DNA of 64,000 nucleotides from a bacterium (GTDB lineage Bacteria; Sysuimicrobiota; Sysuimicrobiia; Sysuimicrobiales; Segetimicrobiaceae): positions 346,230 through 410,229 of the forward strand of contig DATGHU010000034.1 of NCBI GenBank assembly GCA_035307765.1, in the 5' to 3' direction. Below the pieces are notes generated by a model. It was not told the DNA's origin. It did no database searches and saw only the letters and a program-made list of their open reading frames with translations. Positions 50,373 through 59,574 of this stretch are shown piece after piece (the stretch's first letter is position 1; each line of letters opens with the position of its first letter). The translations under genes were made by a program, and so were the position numbers.

Positions 50373-51560
50373 ATGCGTAGCGACGGGGCGGGCGGTTCGC
50401 CACGGGTCCCCGGCCCGAGCGACCTCCGCCCACAATTCCTCCTGCGCCCCGGGGTGGTCTTCCTCAATCACGGTTCGTACGGAGCCTGCCCCCGTCCGGT
50501 GTTCGACACCTACCAGCAATGGCAGCGGGAATTGGAAGAGCAACCGGTGGAGTTTCTCCACTACCGCTTCAAGGGACTGATGCGATCGGCGCGGGAGGCA
50601 CTCTCGACGTTCCTCAACGTCGATCCGGATGACGTCATCTATGTCCCCAACGCCACGACCGGCCTCAACATCGTGGCCCGTTCCCTGGCGCTCCAGCCGG
50701 GCGACGAGATCCTGGGGACCGATCACGAGTACGGGGCGCTCGACCGGACGTGGAGGTTTGTCTGCGAGCAGCGGGGAGCCCGCTACGTGCGGGCCGGCGT
50801 GCCGGTACCGGTGGACTCCCCCGACCAGGTGGTGGAGGCGGTGTGGTCACGCGTCACCTCACGGACCCGCGTGCTCTTCCTCAGCCACATCACCTCGCCC
50901 ACGGCGCTGATCCTCCCGGTCGAGCCTCTCCTACGGCGGGCGCGCCGGCAGGGGATCCTGACCGTGGTCGATGGGGCGCACACGCCGGGGCAGATCCCGC
51001 TGGATCTGCGCGCGCTCGACGCGGACTTCTATGCCGGGAACTGCCACAAGTGGATGTGCGCCCCCAAAGGATCGGGGTTTCTATACGCCCGCCGCGAGGT
51101 GCAACCCCTCCTGGCACCCTTGGTCGTGAGTTGGGGCTGGCGATCCGGGTTCATCGATGAACAGGAGTGGCAGGGGACCCGGGACATCGCCGCGTTCCTC
51201 TCCGTGCCGGCCGCGATCGAGTTTTTGCGGGCGAACAACTGGCCCGAGGTCCGTCGGACCTGCCACGCTCTGGCTTCGGCCGCCCGATCGGCGCTCCTGG
51301 CCCTTGGCGGCCTGCCCCCCCTCGCCCCGGACTCCCCCACCTGGTACGCGCAGATGGTGTGCGTCCCCCTCCCTCTCGCGGACGCGGACGGAGCGCGCCG
51401 CCGCTTGTGGTCCGAGTTCGGGATCGAAGCTCCGATCACCGTGTGGGACGGCCGCACCCTGATCCGGGTCTCCATCCAGGGCTACAACTCCCAGGCCGAC
51501 ATCGATGCGTTGGTGGCCGCGGCGGGCCGCCTGCTCGAGGCGGAGGGAGAGCGGCGCTAG
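50373..51560 (+). CDS. Class V PLP-dependent aminotransferase (isopenicillin-N-epimerase-like)
   Basis: 395 residues from the ATG at 50373 (GGAG upstream). The opening FLNHGSYGACPRPVFD is typical of epimerase-like members of the class V fold. VPNATTGLNIVARSL, VVDGAHTPGQIPLDL and the PLP-lysine block GNCHKWMCAPKGSGFLY are all present. Members desulfurate, transaminate or epimerise amino-acid-like substrates. The gene follows the CocE/NonD hydrolase on the same strand, starting 88 nt after its stop, so both may handle related amides. A strong hairpin follows the stop. Confidence 0.93.
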   Translation: MRSDGAGGSPRVPGPSDLRPQFLLRPGVVFLNHGSYGACPRPVFDTYQQWQRELEEQPVEFLHYRFKGLMRSAREALSTFLNVDPDDVIYVPNATTGLNIVARSLALQPGDEILGTDHEYGALDRTWRFVCEQRGARYVRAGVPVPVDSPDQVVEAVWSRVTSRTRVLFLSHITSPTALILPVEPLLRRARRQGILTVVDGAHTPGQIPLDLRALDADFYAGNCHKWMCAPKGSGFLYARREVQPLLAPLVVSWGWRSGFIDEQEWQGTRDIAAFLSVPAAIEFLRANNWPEVRRTCHALASAARSALLALGGLPPLAPDSPTWYAQMVCVPLPLADADGARRRLWSEFGIEAPITVWDGRTLIRVSIQGYNSQADIDALVAAAGRLLEAEGERR

Positions 51561-51568
51561 CGACGCCG

Positions 51569-51607
51569 GGCCGCGGTGAAGTCCCGGACGGACTCCGGGA
51601 CGCGGCC
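51569..51607. terminator. Strong two-part hairpin between convergent genes
   Basis: GTCCCGGA (51581-51588) pairs perfectly with TCCGGGAC (51594-51601) around a 5-nt loop, and GGCCGC (51569-51574) pairs with GCGGCC (51602-51607) outside it, with an internal loop on the left only. It lies 9 nt after the aminotransferase stop and before the end of the convergent glycosyltransferase. No T-tract follows. A bidirectional terminator is the likely role. Confidence 0.5.
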
Positions 51608-51684
51608 AACCGCCCGGGCGGATCGAGGGTGACGATCCATTCGCCATGGCGGAGCGAAGCTGCGGGGACCCGCGTGCGCACGCC

Positions 51685-52641
51685 TCAACCCCCGAACCAG
51701 CTCCCGATCGTTCCGACCGCGCTGCCCACGCGTTGTCGAATCGCCAGTTCGCATTCAAAGGCCCGCTGCCCGCGGCCCACGGCATAGTAGGCGAGCATCT
51801 TCACGCAATCCTTCGCCATGATGGCCGCCGCATGGGTGGCCCCGCCGGTGGATATCGGCCCGCGGATCAATGGGTGGGCCGCGGTCCTGCCTCCCCAATA
51901 GGCTCCGTAACGGAAGTACCGCTTGGTCATCCGGGACGCCCGAACGGAGTGCCGCACCACCGCTTGGCCGCAGTAGTATATGATCCCTCCGCTCCGGTAC
52001 GTCCGATAGCAAAACTCGAGATCCTCGCCGGTCAGGCGACCCGACTTCGAAATGCCCAGCGCCGTTTCGAACACCCCGACACGTGTGAACGTACTCCTCC
52101 GGGCCGAGAAGTTTGCCGTCCACAGTGCGCGTGGGTGCGCAAGCCGGATGGTCCCCTCGCCCATATCGAGATGGGCGAAGAATGCGGCCATATCGTAACG
52201 GGGGGAGGCGTTGCGGAACCACAGCGGGCAGGCATCGGGGAGGACCAGCGCAATCTTGCCCCCGACGCACCACGCTTCGGGGTAGGCCCCATACGTGGCG
52301 GCCAGAACCTGCAACCAGTCGGGGGCCGGCGCGCAGTCATCATCAGTAAACGCCACAACCTCCCCCTGCGCCACGCGGATCCCGGCGTTGCGGGCGGCGG
52401 AGGACCCCTGCGTTTGCTCAAGGACGTACCGCACCTCCGGACGGGCGCGGCGCGCGTAGGAGCGAACCACCGATCGGGTCTCATCGGAGGAGTTGTTGTC
52501 AACGACGATGATCTCGTAGGGCGCATCCGTTTCCTGGGCAAGGAGAGCCTCGATCGCCGACGGCAGCATCCGTGCATTGTTGAAGGTCGGGAGCACGACG
52601 GAAAACGTGAGCGGTCCTCCGCCCGCGATCGCCTTGATCAT
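51685..52641 (-). CDS. Family 2 glycosyltransferase
   Basis: 318 residues from the ATG at 52641, whose ATGA overlaps the stop of the upstream glycosyltransferase gene; that overlap decides the start although the frame is open further upstream. The GT2 pattern is clear: FSVVLPTFNNARMLPSAIEAL, IIVVDNNSSDET, GSSAARNAGIRVAQGEVVAFTDDDCAPAPDW (with the D-x-D metal site), and RLTGEDLEFCYRTYRSGG with the catalytic Asp region. It transfers a sugar from a nucleotide sugar to an acceptor, probably in surface polysaccharide or lipid glycosylation. The N-terminal domain is complete and there are no clear transmembrane helices. Confidence 0.94.
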   Translation of the reverse strand: MIKAIAGGGPLTFSVVLPTFNNARMLPSAIEALLAQETDAPYEIIVVDNNSSDETRSVVRSYARRARPEVRYVLEQTQGSSAARNAGIRVAQGEVVAFTDDDCAPAPDWLQVLAATYGAYPEAWCVGGKIALVLPDACPLWFRNASPRYDMAAFFAHLDMGEGTIRLAHPRALWTANFSARRSTFTRVGVFETALGISKSGRLTGEDLEFCYRTYRSGGIIYYCGQAVVRHSVRASRMTKRYFRYGAYWGGRTAAHPLIRGPISTGGATHAAAIMAKDCVKMLAYYAVGRGQRAFECELAIRQRVGSAVGTIGSWFGG

Positions 52642-53828
52642 TTGCGTAGGGGCAGGCGGCTCCGGACGCCGCCGGCGATCAGCGCCAGCAGTGCCTTCCG
52701 CCGGAGGTTCGGAGGGTAGGCCAGAACCGCCTGCACCGCGGCCGTTCCGAGCCTCCGGGCGTCGAGGCGGCCCTCGGCTCGGCCGATCGCCGCCGTCTCC
52801 CACCAAACATCTGCCAGCAACCGCCGCCGCCGGAGCCACATACCGGTCCCCCGGGTGGGTTCGGCCAGGAATATCGCGCAGAACTCGCGGGCGGCGGCGA
52901 GGGGTGCCGCTGATGTCGCGGCGATGGCCCCGGCGACATGCGCCAGGCTCGCCCTCGCGCCCGGGTCGACGGCAAACTCGGGAAAGGCGGCAAGGGCCAA
53001 GCCGAGATGATGCCGCGCCGCCTCGTACCGACGGAGGACTACCAGTTCCCAGGCAACGCTCAGGTCCACGTTGGCGCGGATCTTCCGCGCCAACCGGGAT
53101 GACCCGGGTTCCGCACGCAAAGCCAGCGCCCCTTCGACCACGGTGTGCATGGCACGTGCAAATGTCCCATCGGCGATCATCTTCGACCACGACCCGTCCA
53201 AGGACCGCTGGTACACCGCCACGATCCCGGGGACGAACAGGAATGGAACGCGATGGGCAAGCCGCAACCACAGGTCGAAGTCTTCTCCGATCGGCAGGGT
53301 TTCGGTGAACCTGGCCGGTTCGAGCGCATCGCGGCGGAGAAGAACGCCCAGCGTGTTGCCGCAGAAGTTCTGGAGAAGAAGCCGGCGAAAAATATCCCCG
53401 GACGGCGCGGTCCTCGAGTCGGGGCAGACCGATTCGCGATCCTGAAACCTGACGACGGCTTGACTGTAAACGACTCCGATTTCGGGGTGTGCCACCATAG
53501 CGGAAACTTGGAGGCGAAGCTTGTGCGGAAGCCAGACGTCGTCGTCGTCCAAGAACGCCACGTAGTCTCCACGACACACCTCGATGCCCGCGTTCCGCGC
53601 CCTACTGATCCCCCGGTTCACCGGAAGGCGGATGAAGCGGACGGTTGGATAGCGACCCGCAACCTGAGGCGTCTCGTCGTCGGAGGCATCGTCGACGACG
53701 ATGACCTCGAGATCAAACTCCCGGCCTCTCCCGGCCTGCGCAAAGACCGAGTCCAGGGCCCCCGGCAGTACTGTTGCTCGATTCCGCGTCGTGATGACGA
53801 CGCTAACCAGTGGAGGCTTTTGTGTCAT
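52638..53828 (-). CDS. Family 2 glycosyltransferase
   Basis: 396 residues from the ATG at 53828; ATG 53852 is an equally possible start. LVSVVITTRNRATVLPGALDSV, the VIVVDDASDDET strand, GISRARNAGIEVCRGDYVAFLDDDDVWLP (D-x-D) and the acceptor loop around GEDFDLWLRLA are standard GT2 features. A C-terminal tail of about 180 residues is rich in Arg and Ala and may be helical. The stop overlaps the next GT2 start by 4 nt. Both probably act on one glycan, one sugar each. Confidence 0.93.
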   Translation of the reverse strand: MTQKPPLVSVVITTRNRATVLPGALDSVFAQAGRGREFDLEVIVVDDASDDETPQVAGRYPTVRFIRLPVNRGISRARNAGIEVCRGDYVAFLDDDDVWLPHKLRLQVSAMVAHPEIGVVYSQAVVRFQDRESVCPDSRTAPSGDIFRRLLLQNFCGNTLGVLLRRDALEPARFTETLPIGEDFDLWLRLAHRVPFLFVPGIVAVYQRSLDGSWSKMIADGTFARAMHTVVEGALALRAEPGSSRLARKIRANVDLSVAWELVVLRRYEAARHHLGLALAAFPEFAVDPGARASLAHVAGAIAATSAAPLAAAREFCAIFLAEPTRGTGMWLRRRRLLADVWWETAAIGRAEGRLDARRLGTAAVQAVLAYPPNLRRKALLALIAGGVRSRLPLRK

Positions 53829-54307
53829 TGCGCCCACTTCATGACCGGCCATCACCCCACCACCCCAGGCGCCCGCCGCCGCCCGTGCTCTCGGTCGGGG
53901 CCGCACGATCGCCCCGTCCTGCGTTCGTCGTCGGGGAAAGGGCGATGACCGTGCTCTTCCGGCCTCGTTGTTAGGTACCCCAAAAGAATGACGTGAAGGA
54001 CCTCGCCGGCGGATCCGATCGACGCCGTTCGCGTTCGGGACTCCGACCGAGGGACAAACCGTCCACTCCCCTCAGCATATGCGGGGCTCAACTCACGGCG
54101 AGTGCTCACCGACATCATCGCACCCCCACAAGGCGGTACACCGTGAAGTCGCTTGGCGCGGCCAGGACGTTGCGGTATTATCACACTGCCCGGGGACTCA
54201 ACCGAGGGCGAAACGGGCGGTGAAACTCGTCGGGGAAGCCGCCTGGAGGGAGGAGCCCGGACGTGAAACACCCTCACGACCGTCGGCTGGACAGGGAGGG
54301 AGCGCTC
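53829..54307. other. Divergent intergenic region, GT2 / VOC dioxygenase
   Basis: About 480 nt between divergent genes. It contains a good promoter for the plus-strand VOC gene (annotated separately). Upstream of the GT2 start I see no clear -35/-10 pair. No recognisable gene or RNA is present in the rest. Confidence 0.5.
54153..54181 (+). promoter_or_regulatory. Sigma-70-like promoter for the VOC dioxygenase gene
   Basis: TTGGCG at 54153-54158 and TATTAT at 54176-54181 are separated by exactly 17 nt. TTGGCG matches TTGACA at four positions and TATTAT matches TATAAT at five. Transcription would begin near 54188, about 75-120 nt before the candidate starts. Sequence match seen; activity inferred. 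Confidence 0.5.
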
Positions 54308-55177
54308 GTGGAATCCGAAGTCATCCCGGACGCGCACACGACGTTCCGCATGCCTGTGGGATCCGGCTTGCGGCGACTCACCCTGAGGGTACGGGATCTC
54401 GACGCCGTGCAGTCGTTTTATGCCGAGCGCGTGGGGATGCCGCTTCAGAGGCTCAACGTGGACAGTATCGAACTGACGCCGGCTGGCGGCGCATTTACGC
54501 TGGAACTGATCGCATCCCCGCAGGCGCCGCAGCGGCCTCACCCGTCGGTGGGACTCTACCACTTCGCGCTGCTGCTTCCCGGCCGAGCCGCTCTGGCGGC
54601 GGTGATCCGGCGCCTTCTGGAGGCGAAGTGGCCGCTCGACGGCGCGAGCGACCACGGGGTATCCGAAGCGTTCTATCTGCGAGATCCTGAGGGGAACGGG
54701 ATCGAGCTCTACTGCGACCGCCCCCGGGAAAGTTGGCCCGTCCGTTCGGGAGGGGTTGAGATGGTGACCAAGCCGCTGGACGTGACCGGCCTGCTCGCGG
54801 AGGCGAAGTCGCCCGGCCCATTGGATCCGGCGACGGTGTTCGGCCATATCCACCTGCACGTCGCCGATCTGGGCGAAGGCGAGCGCTTTTACGCGGGAGG
54901 CCTGGGTCTCGATGTCACGCAGCGTTCGTATCCCGGCGCGTTGTTCCTTTCCGTTGGCGGCTACCATCACCATGTGGGCCTCAACACATGGGCTCAAGGC
55001 CGGCGAGCAGCCGAAGGTGCAACCGGCCTGACCCGGTACGCCTGGGCCGTGCCCGCTGGGGCGCTCCCCCGGCTGGGGGGGCACTTGCGTGCCCGCAACG
55101 TGCCGTTCGAAGAAGTCGAGGCGGGGATCGCGCTCAGTGACCCCGCGGGCGTCCGGATCGAGATCCGCGAAACCTAG
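54308..55177 (+). CDS. VOC-family ring-cleavage dioxygenase (catechol 2,3-dioxygenase-like)
   Basis: 289 residues from GTG at 54308 (GGGAGGGA 6 nt before); GTG 54263 with its own GGAGGAG box is an alternative adding 15 residues. Two VOC domains are present: the N-terminal one starts LRRLTLRVRDLDAVQSFY but lacks a metal His, and the C-terminal one has GHIHLHVADLGEGERFY, GYHHHVGLNTW and the late Glu in RIEIRET, giving the two-His-one-Glu iron or manganese site. Such enzymes cleave catechols or act as glyoxalase-type isomerases. It is divergent from the GT2 pair and convergent with the cytochrome c gene. Confidence 0.88.
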   Translation: MESEVIPDAHTTFRMPVGSGLRRLTLRVRDLDAVQSFYAERVGMPLQRLNVDSIELTPAGGAFTLELIASPQAPQRPHPSVGLYHFALLLPGRAALAAVIRRLLEAKWPLDGASDHGVSEAFYLRDPEGNGIELYCDRPRESWPVRSGGVEMVTKPLDVTGLLAEAKSPGPLDPATVFGHIHLHVADLGEGERFYAGGLGLDVTQRSYPGALFLSVGGYHHHVGLNTWAQGRRAAEGATGLTRYAWAVPAGALPRLGGHLRARNVPFEEVEAGIALSDPAGVRIEIRET

Positions 55178-55241
55178 CCGATCCAGCGACCTCCGACCCT
55201 CTTCCGGCACCATGCCGTGCCGCCCCGGCCGGCGAAGACCG

Positions 55242-55760
55242 TTACCGATCGGTCGGGGTGAATGTTCGAAGATAGTTGATCACATGCCAGCGCTCGGCGT
55301 CGGACAGCCGATGCTCGAACCCCGGCATGCCGGTACCCCCCATGCCGTAGGTGATCCAGAAGAACAGCCGGCCGTCGGGATGCGTATGGCCCGACGCAAA
55401 ATGGATCATGAAATCCGTGGGCGGGGGGTAGAGGTTCACCGCCGCGGCGCCGTCGCCACGCCCCTCCAACCCGTGACACGTCTGACAATACGTTTGGTAC
55501 ACGCGCCTGCCGATGGCAATGGACGCGGCGGTCGGGGGATAGGGGTTGCGTCGAGCATCGATCCCCACGTGATTGCTCGGGGGCGACAAGAGGGATCCCC
55601 TGACCACTACCGCCGCCCCCGCGATGGCGAACCCCACCGCGATCGCTACACGATAGCGCCTTGCCGCGAACGGCGGCCCTGTCCTCCGCCACCCCATGAC
55701 GGCTAGAAGAAACCCCGCCAATAGACACCCCATCCCGATGAACAAGGCCCCGCTCATCAT
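55242..55760 (-). CDS. Membrane-anchored monohaem cytochrome c
   Basis: 172 residues. Two hydrophobic segments (about residues 3-23 and 38-54) precede a class-I-like haem domain with the CQTCH site at residues 92-96 and a candidate axial Met in GMGGTGMPGFEHRL. The protein end has RWHVINYLRTFTP, the standard terminal helix of cytochrome c. It would be anchored on the outer face of the cytoplasmic membrane and carry electrons to an oxidase. It is divergent from the PQQ-type propeller gene and upstream of the copper/oxidase assembly block, fitting a respiratory role. Confidence 0.92.
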   Translation of the reverse strand: MMSGALFIGMGCLLAGFLLAVMGWRRTGPPFAARRYRVAIAVGFAIAGAAVVVRGSLLSPPSNHVGIDARRNPYPPTAASIAIGRRVYQTYCQTCHGLEGRGDGAAAVNLYPPPTDFMIHFASGHTHPDGRLFFWITYGMGGTGMPGFEHRLSDAERWHVINYLRTFTPTDR

Positions 55761-55992
55761 CCGTCACAGGTACCGATGGCAGGTACGGGGAGTGGCCCCG
55801 GCGTACGAGCGAACGTGCAAGGTTTGGGATGCTCGTCGCACAACACCGGCGACACCCATTCGCCTCCTCTGCATCTGCGACAACCACTCATCGATGCTCC
55901 CCGCCCTCGTTTACCGATCGAGGAGGACGGCTTATCGGCCCCCCGAATAGACCGCTGCGAGGCTGGATTCTGCCGGGGTGGGCGCCAAGGAC

Positions 55993-57918
55993 ATGCGGAA
56001 TTGGATGGAGTCGATTCGGATCAGCCTCTCCCTCTTGCTGCTCTTGGGGGGGACGGCGACATTCCCCGCCACGTGGCCGCCGGCCTCTTCGCATGCGTCC
56101 GCTGCCAGTCCTCCTGGCCTCCCCTTCCCCGCTCGGGACGTGCTGACCCAAGCCAATGACAACGCCCGCACGGGCGCCTATCTGGCCGAGCGGACGCTGA
56201 CACCGACGGCGGTGCGCTCTCCGCGGTTCGGCAGATTGTATACGCGCTTCGTTGACGGCGACGTTCAGGCACAACCGCTGTACGTCCACGACGTCCGCAC
56301 CCGCTCCGCGGGCGTCAAGAACCTCGTTTTTGTCGCCACCGCCAAAAACATTGTGTACGCCTTCGACGCGGACGACCGGCAACCGAGTCCCACCTCTGGG
56401 GTGGTGTGGAAGATCTCGCTCGGCCCGTCGCGGCAATTGCGCCGGCCCACGTGTGCACCGGGGCAGGTGCGGAACTGCGACAGCCGCGACGGCGGAGAGG
56501 TCTGCGCCCAGACCTACAACGGCTTTGTCGGCGTCACCAGCACTCCGGTGATCGATCGGCAGGCGGGGATCATGTACGTCGTGGCCAGGGTCTCCACGCA
56601 CAAAGACGCGCCCGACGACGGAGCGAACTATCTGTACGCGATCGACATAGCCGACGGCAGCTATCGATTGCCTCCGCGGAAGATCGACGGGATCGATCGC
56701 CAAAGCGGCGATGTCCTCGACGCTCACTGCCAGCGGAATCGACCGGGACTTTTGCTGCTCGGAGGCATCGTCTATGTGGGCTACGGCTCGTTGCAGTGCG
56801 ATGGGTTCTGCCCCATCACGCGCAAGCCTTACCACGGCTGGATCCTGGGGTATCGGACCTCTGACCTCGCCCAGGTGGCGATCTTCAACACGAGCCCCGG
56901 CGGCGCGGGGGCGTCGGTCTGGCAGTCGGGGAGCGGGCTCGTTGGGCTGCCGAACGGGACGATCTATGCCGAGACCGGGAACGACTACATTGCCTGCGAC
57001 GACCCGAGGTTCACGGAAGCCTTTAAGGCCAAGTACTTTGACAAGTGCTCACCGGCTGAGGTCCGGTTGGGCAATAGCTTTGTGAAGCTGCGGGTCACGG
57101 GCCCCCCCCCCGGCCTTGCGCTCGCGGGGTATTTCAAGCCGAAGAACGCCGTCCAGTTGCGGGATGCGGACGTCGATCTTGGGGCGGGGGGACCGATGGC
57201 CCTGCCCGGGGGGCGATTGATCGGCGGCGGCAAGCAGGGGAGGTTTTACGTCCTCGATGCCGCGGACATGCACCTGACCCAAGACGACCAGCAGCCCGCG
57301 CCGGCATCCTCGGAGGGATTTCAGGCATTCTTCAATACGTGGCACCTCGACTCGCACCACCCCCGTTGCTCCTACAATGTGACGGCCGGCAATTGTTATG
57401 TCGATCCGAGCGCGTACGGAACCGCGGAGACCTTCGGTGCGAACATTCATGGGGCGCCGGTCTACTGGCAGGGGCCCAACCCCCGTTACGGGCTGATCTA
57501 CAAAATGGCCGAGAAAGATTACCTAAAGGCATTCGCGTACGATTTGATCAAGAACCACGTCGGCGAGCGAGCTGAGCTCGTTGCCGCCGTTCGTCCGCCC
57601 GACGGGATGCCGGGCGGCTTCAGTTCGTTGTCGGCAAACGGCCGCACGGGCGGCATCCTCTGGACATCGTTTCCGGATGGCGATGCCGAGTGGACCAATC
57701 GCCCCGGGGTCCTCGCTGCGTTTGATGCGCTGACCCTTCGGGTGCTGTGGAGTGACCCCGGGCTGGCCCCGGACTCCGGCGGGACGGCAGGCCGCTCGCC
57801 AGGGGGGGATGATCGCGTGCTTTTTTCGAAGTTCACCCCGCCAACGATTGCGGACGGCAAGGTCTTCTTGGCGACGTTCTCAAACCAGCTTCTTGTCTAT
57901 GGGTTACGGGACCGCTAG
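55993..57918 (+). CDS. Exported PQQ-like beta-propeller protein
   Basis: 641 residues from the ATG at 55993 (GTG 55978 is an alternative). An N-terminal hydrophobic signal or anchor lies at residues 8-30 (ISLSLLLLLGG), followed by a low-complexity linker. The mature part shows repeated propeller blades of the quinoprotein type, such as VFVATAKNIVYAFDAD, GVTSTPVIDRQAGIMYVVARV, YLYAIDIADGS, GLVGLPNGTIYAETGND and a C-terminal GVLAAFDALTLRVLWSD then KVFLATFSNQLLVYGL. Several Cys (for example CAPGQVRNCDSRDG and QCDGFC) suggest disulfides. It could be a dehydrogenase with no bound quinone or a scaffold protein; metal or quinone binding is not proven. It is divergent from the cytochrome c gene. Confidence 0.82.
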   Translation: MRNWMESIRISLSLLLLLGGTATFPATWPPASSHASAASPPGLPFPARDVLTQANDNARTGAYLAERTLTPTAVRSPRFGRLYTRFVDGDVQAQPLYVHDVRTRSAGVKNLVFVATAKNIVYAFDADDRQPSPTSGVVWKISLGPSRQLRRPTCAPGQVRNCDSRDGGEVCAQTYNGFVGVTSTPVIDRQAGIMYVVARVSTHKDAPDDGANYLYAIDIADGSYRLPPRKIDGIDRQSGDVLDAHCQRNRPGLLLLGGIVYVGYGSLQCDGFCPITRKPYHGWILGYRTSDLAQVAIFNTSPGGAGASVWQSGSGLVGLPNGTIYAETGNDYIACDDPRFTEAFKAKYFDKCSPAEVRLGNSFVKLRVTGPPPGLALAGYFKPKNAVQLRDADVDLGAGGPMALPGGRLIGGGKQGRFYVLDAADMHLTQDDQQPAPASSEGFQAFFNTWHLDSHHPRCSYNVTAGNCYVDPSAYGTAETFGANIHGAPVYWQGPNPRYGLIYKMAEKDYLKAFAYDLIKNHVGERAELVAAVRPPDGMPGGFSSLSANGRTGGILWTSFPDGDAEWTNRPGVLAAFDALTLRVLWSDPGLAPDSGGTAGRSPGGDDRVLFSKFTPPTIADGKVFLATFSNQLLVYGLRDR

Positions 57919-57995
57919 CCCCGCCGTCCAACGCCCCCACGACACGATCGGCCGAAGGGGCCGTCCCCCGGCCCGCGCGTTAGGCCGTTCGTGGA

Positions 57996-58610
57996 TCACG
58001 GTCCCGCCGGGACGAAAGTCCCCAAGCTGTCTGCGGTCACTAACAACTGTTGGCTCCCGTCGAACCGCGTCACCGGCAATAGTTTCCACCCGCCGCCGTC
58101 CGATTGGAGCACCGCGGTGCCATGCACCGCGTATCGGAGGACCACCGTGACGGGGTGTGCGAGTACGGCCGGCGTCGCCGACGCCGAGTAAGTAGCCTCG
58201 ATGCGGTAGGCGTTCCCCTCAAAGCGCCGGCCGGCCGGCACGGGGGCGACGGTCGCAGGATCGAGGGGAGTAATCATGATCCTCACCGAGGTTTCCCCCG
58301 CCCGACCTGCGAGAGCGCCGGCCGGGAAGGTCACCAGGGCTTGATCATCATCGGTGTCGACCTCAGCGGCTCGCGACCCCTGAGGGTCGAACGGGACCGT
58401 TCCGATTCTCGGTTCGGGACGCCGATTGTCCCCGGCGCGATCCCCCGGTGGGTGCACCCAGCGGTACGGAGGTAGCGGCGCCAGCCCATCATACAGCAGG
58501 CGAACCGGGAGCGACTGCGAGGCGGCCACGGCCGCGAGGTACACGAGGACGGCAGCCATCCCCCATCCAATCGGGGGAATCTTCGCACGGATGCAGGGGT
58601 GTCCCCTCAC
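57996..58610 (-). CDS. Uncharacterised membrane-anchored exported protein
   Basis: 204 residues from GTG at 58610, with GAGGAGG 4 nt before. One hydrophobic segment at about residues 15-33 (WGMAAVLVYLAAVAASQ) is followed by a Pro-rich stretch and a beta-rich domain, for example VTFPAGALAGRAGETSVRI and YRIEATYSASATPAVLAHPVTVVLRY, ending in a LLVTADSLGTFV strand. It resembles extracytoplasmic ZU5-like or beta-sandwich domains, but I do not recognise a family. It is the last gene of the minus-strand block CopC - kinase - regulator - CtaG - exported protein. Confidence 0.7.
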   Translation of the reverse strand: MRGHPCIRAKIPPIGWGMAAVLVYLAAVAASQSLPVRLLYDGLAPLPPYRWVHPPGDRAGDNRRPEPRIGTVPFDPQGSRAAEVDTDDDQALVTFPAGALAGRAGETSVRIMITPLDPATVAPVPAGRRFEGNAYRIEATYSASATPAVLAHPVTVVLRYAVHGTAVLQSDGGGWKLLPVTRFDGSQQLLVTADSLGTFVPAGP

Positions 58611-58829
58611 GTTCCTCCTCGAGGATTAGGGCCCCCGTTCGCGGGAATCACCGGCCCTTGCCTCGGAGCAGGGTCGCGCGCACCGAATGAGAGATCGCAG
58701 GCGTCTGCGCCGGACCCCTATCGCCTCGCCGAAAGCAGATCGCCGTCCCCATCGGCCCACCGCAGACCCGGCGGCGAAAATCCTCCCGAGGGCACGTCGC
58801 CCAACCTCGGCCGGGCGCGGTACCGTGCG

Positions 58830-59480
58830 TCAACGTACGGTCCGCCGCCGGCCGGCAAACCCCGCGACCAGCCCCGCCGTGCCGAGCGCAACGCCGGCGA
58901 TCCCCACCACCCGGGCCTGCGATGCGCCTGCCGACGCATCGCGCGCAGCGGATAGCGCCCCGTCGATCCGAGGGCCCAGGCGGTCCAGGTGACCGGCGAT
59001 TTCTCCGATCGAAGGATCCTTGGCGGGGAATTCGATCGCCGATGGATCGACCACTGGGTCAAACGTTGTCTCCGAGCTGGTAAACGACTCGTCGACCTTT
59101 TGGGTGCCGATCGTCCCGACAAAATGGAACGTGTAGTTACCCGGCCGCGTCGGGATAATTGCGGCGCGGTAGTCACCAGGCGTGCCAATGCTCTTCTCAA
59201 ACGCGGGCGTGAGCGGCTGCGCCGGCATGCGCTCCTTCCCGAAGATGACCTCGACCGTCAGGGTGTCACCGAGATCCGTCACCGGCTTGCCCCCCGAGTC
59301 CTTCAGCAGCAACTGCACGCCGTTTTTGAGACCGGCGTACACAGGCTCGTCCGCCCACCCGACGGTCATCTCGTACCCCCCCGCTTTTCGGTGCGTGTGC
59401 GCAAACACGGAGGGCGGCAGCAGCAGGAGCGGCGCACCTGCGATCAGACATCCGATGGCCATCAACACAACGCGCGCCAT
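58830..59480 (-). CDS. Exported protein with His-leading mature end and C-terminal anchor
   Basis: 216 residues. A signal peptide of about 26 residues ends PPSVFA, so the mature protein would start HTHRKAGG, resembling histidine-leading copper proteins. The beta-rich middle reads YEMTVGWADEPVYAG, LTVEVIFGKERMPAQP, and GDYRAAIIPTRPGNYTFHFVGTI, and a C-terminal hydrophobic helix (VGIAGVALGTAGLVAGFAG) followed by RRR anchors it. I do not recognise a named family; the fold resembles CopC/YcnI-type periplasmic domains. It is encoded between CtaG and the last gene of the copper/oxidase block. Confidence 0.78.
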   Translation of the reverse strand: MARVVLMAIGCLIAGAPLLLLPPSVFAHTHRKAGGYEMTVGWADEPVYAGLKNGVQLLLKDSGGKPVTDLGDTLTVEVIFGKERMPAQPLTPAFEKSIGTPGDYRAAIIPTRPGNYTFHFVGTIGTQKVDESFTSSETTFDPVVDPSAIEFPAKDPSIGEIAGHLDRLGPRIDGALSAARDASAGASQARVVGIAGVALGTAGLVAGFAGRRRTVR

Positions 59481-59574
59481 ACCTCACCCCCTGAGGGAGA
59501 ATTGCGACGTCGCCCCGAGCCTGACATCGTCCGTCCACATTCGCTCTTTCCACCGTCACCCGGAGGTCAACCAC

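Noticed and set aside
57949-57963. Short CGGCC/GGCCG hairpin between convergent propeller and exported-protein genes
   Set aside because: Only 5 bp and common in such GC-rich DNA; too weak to call a terminator.
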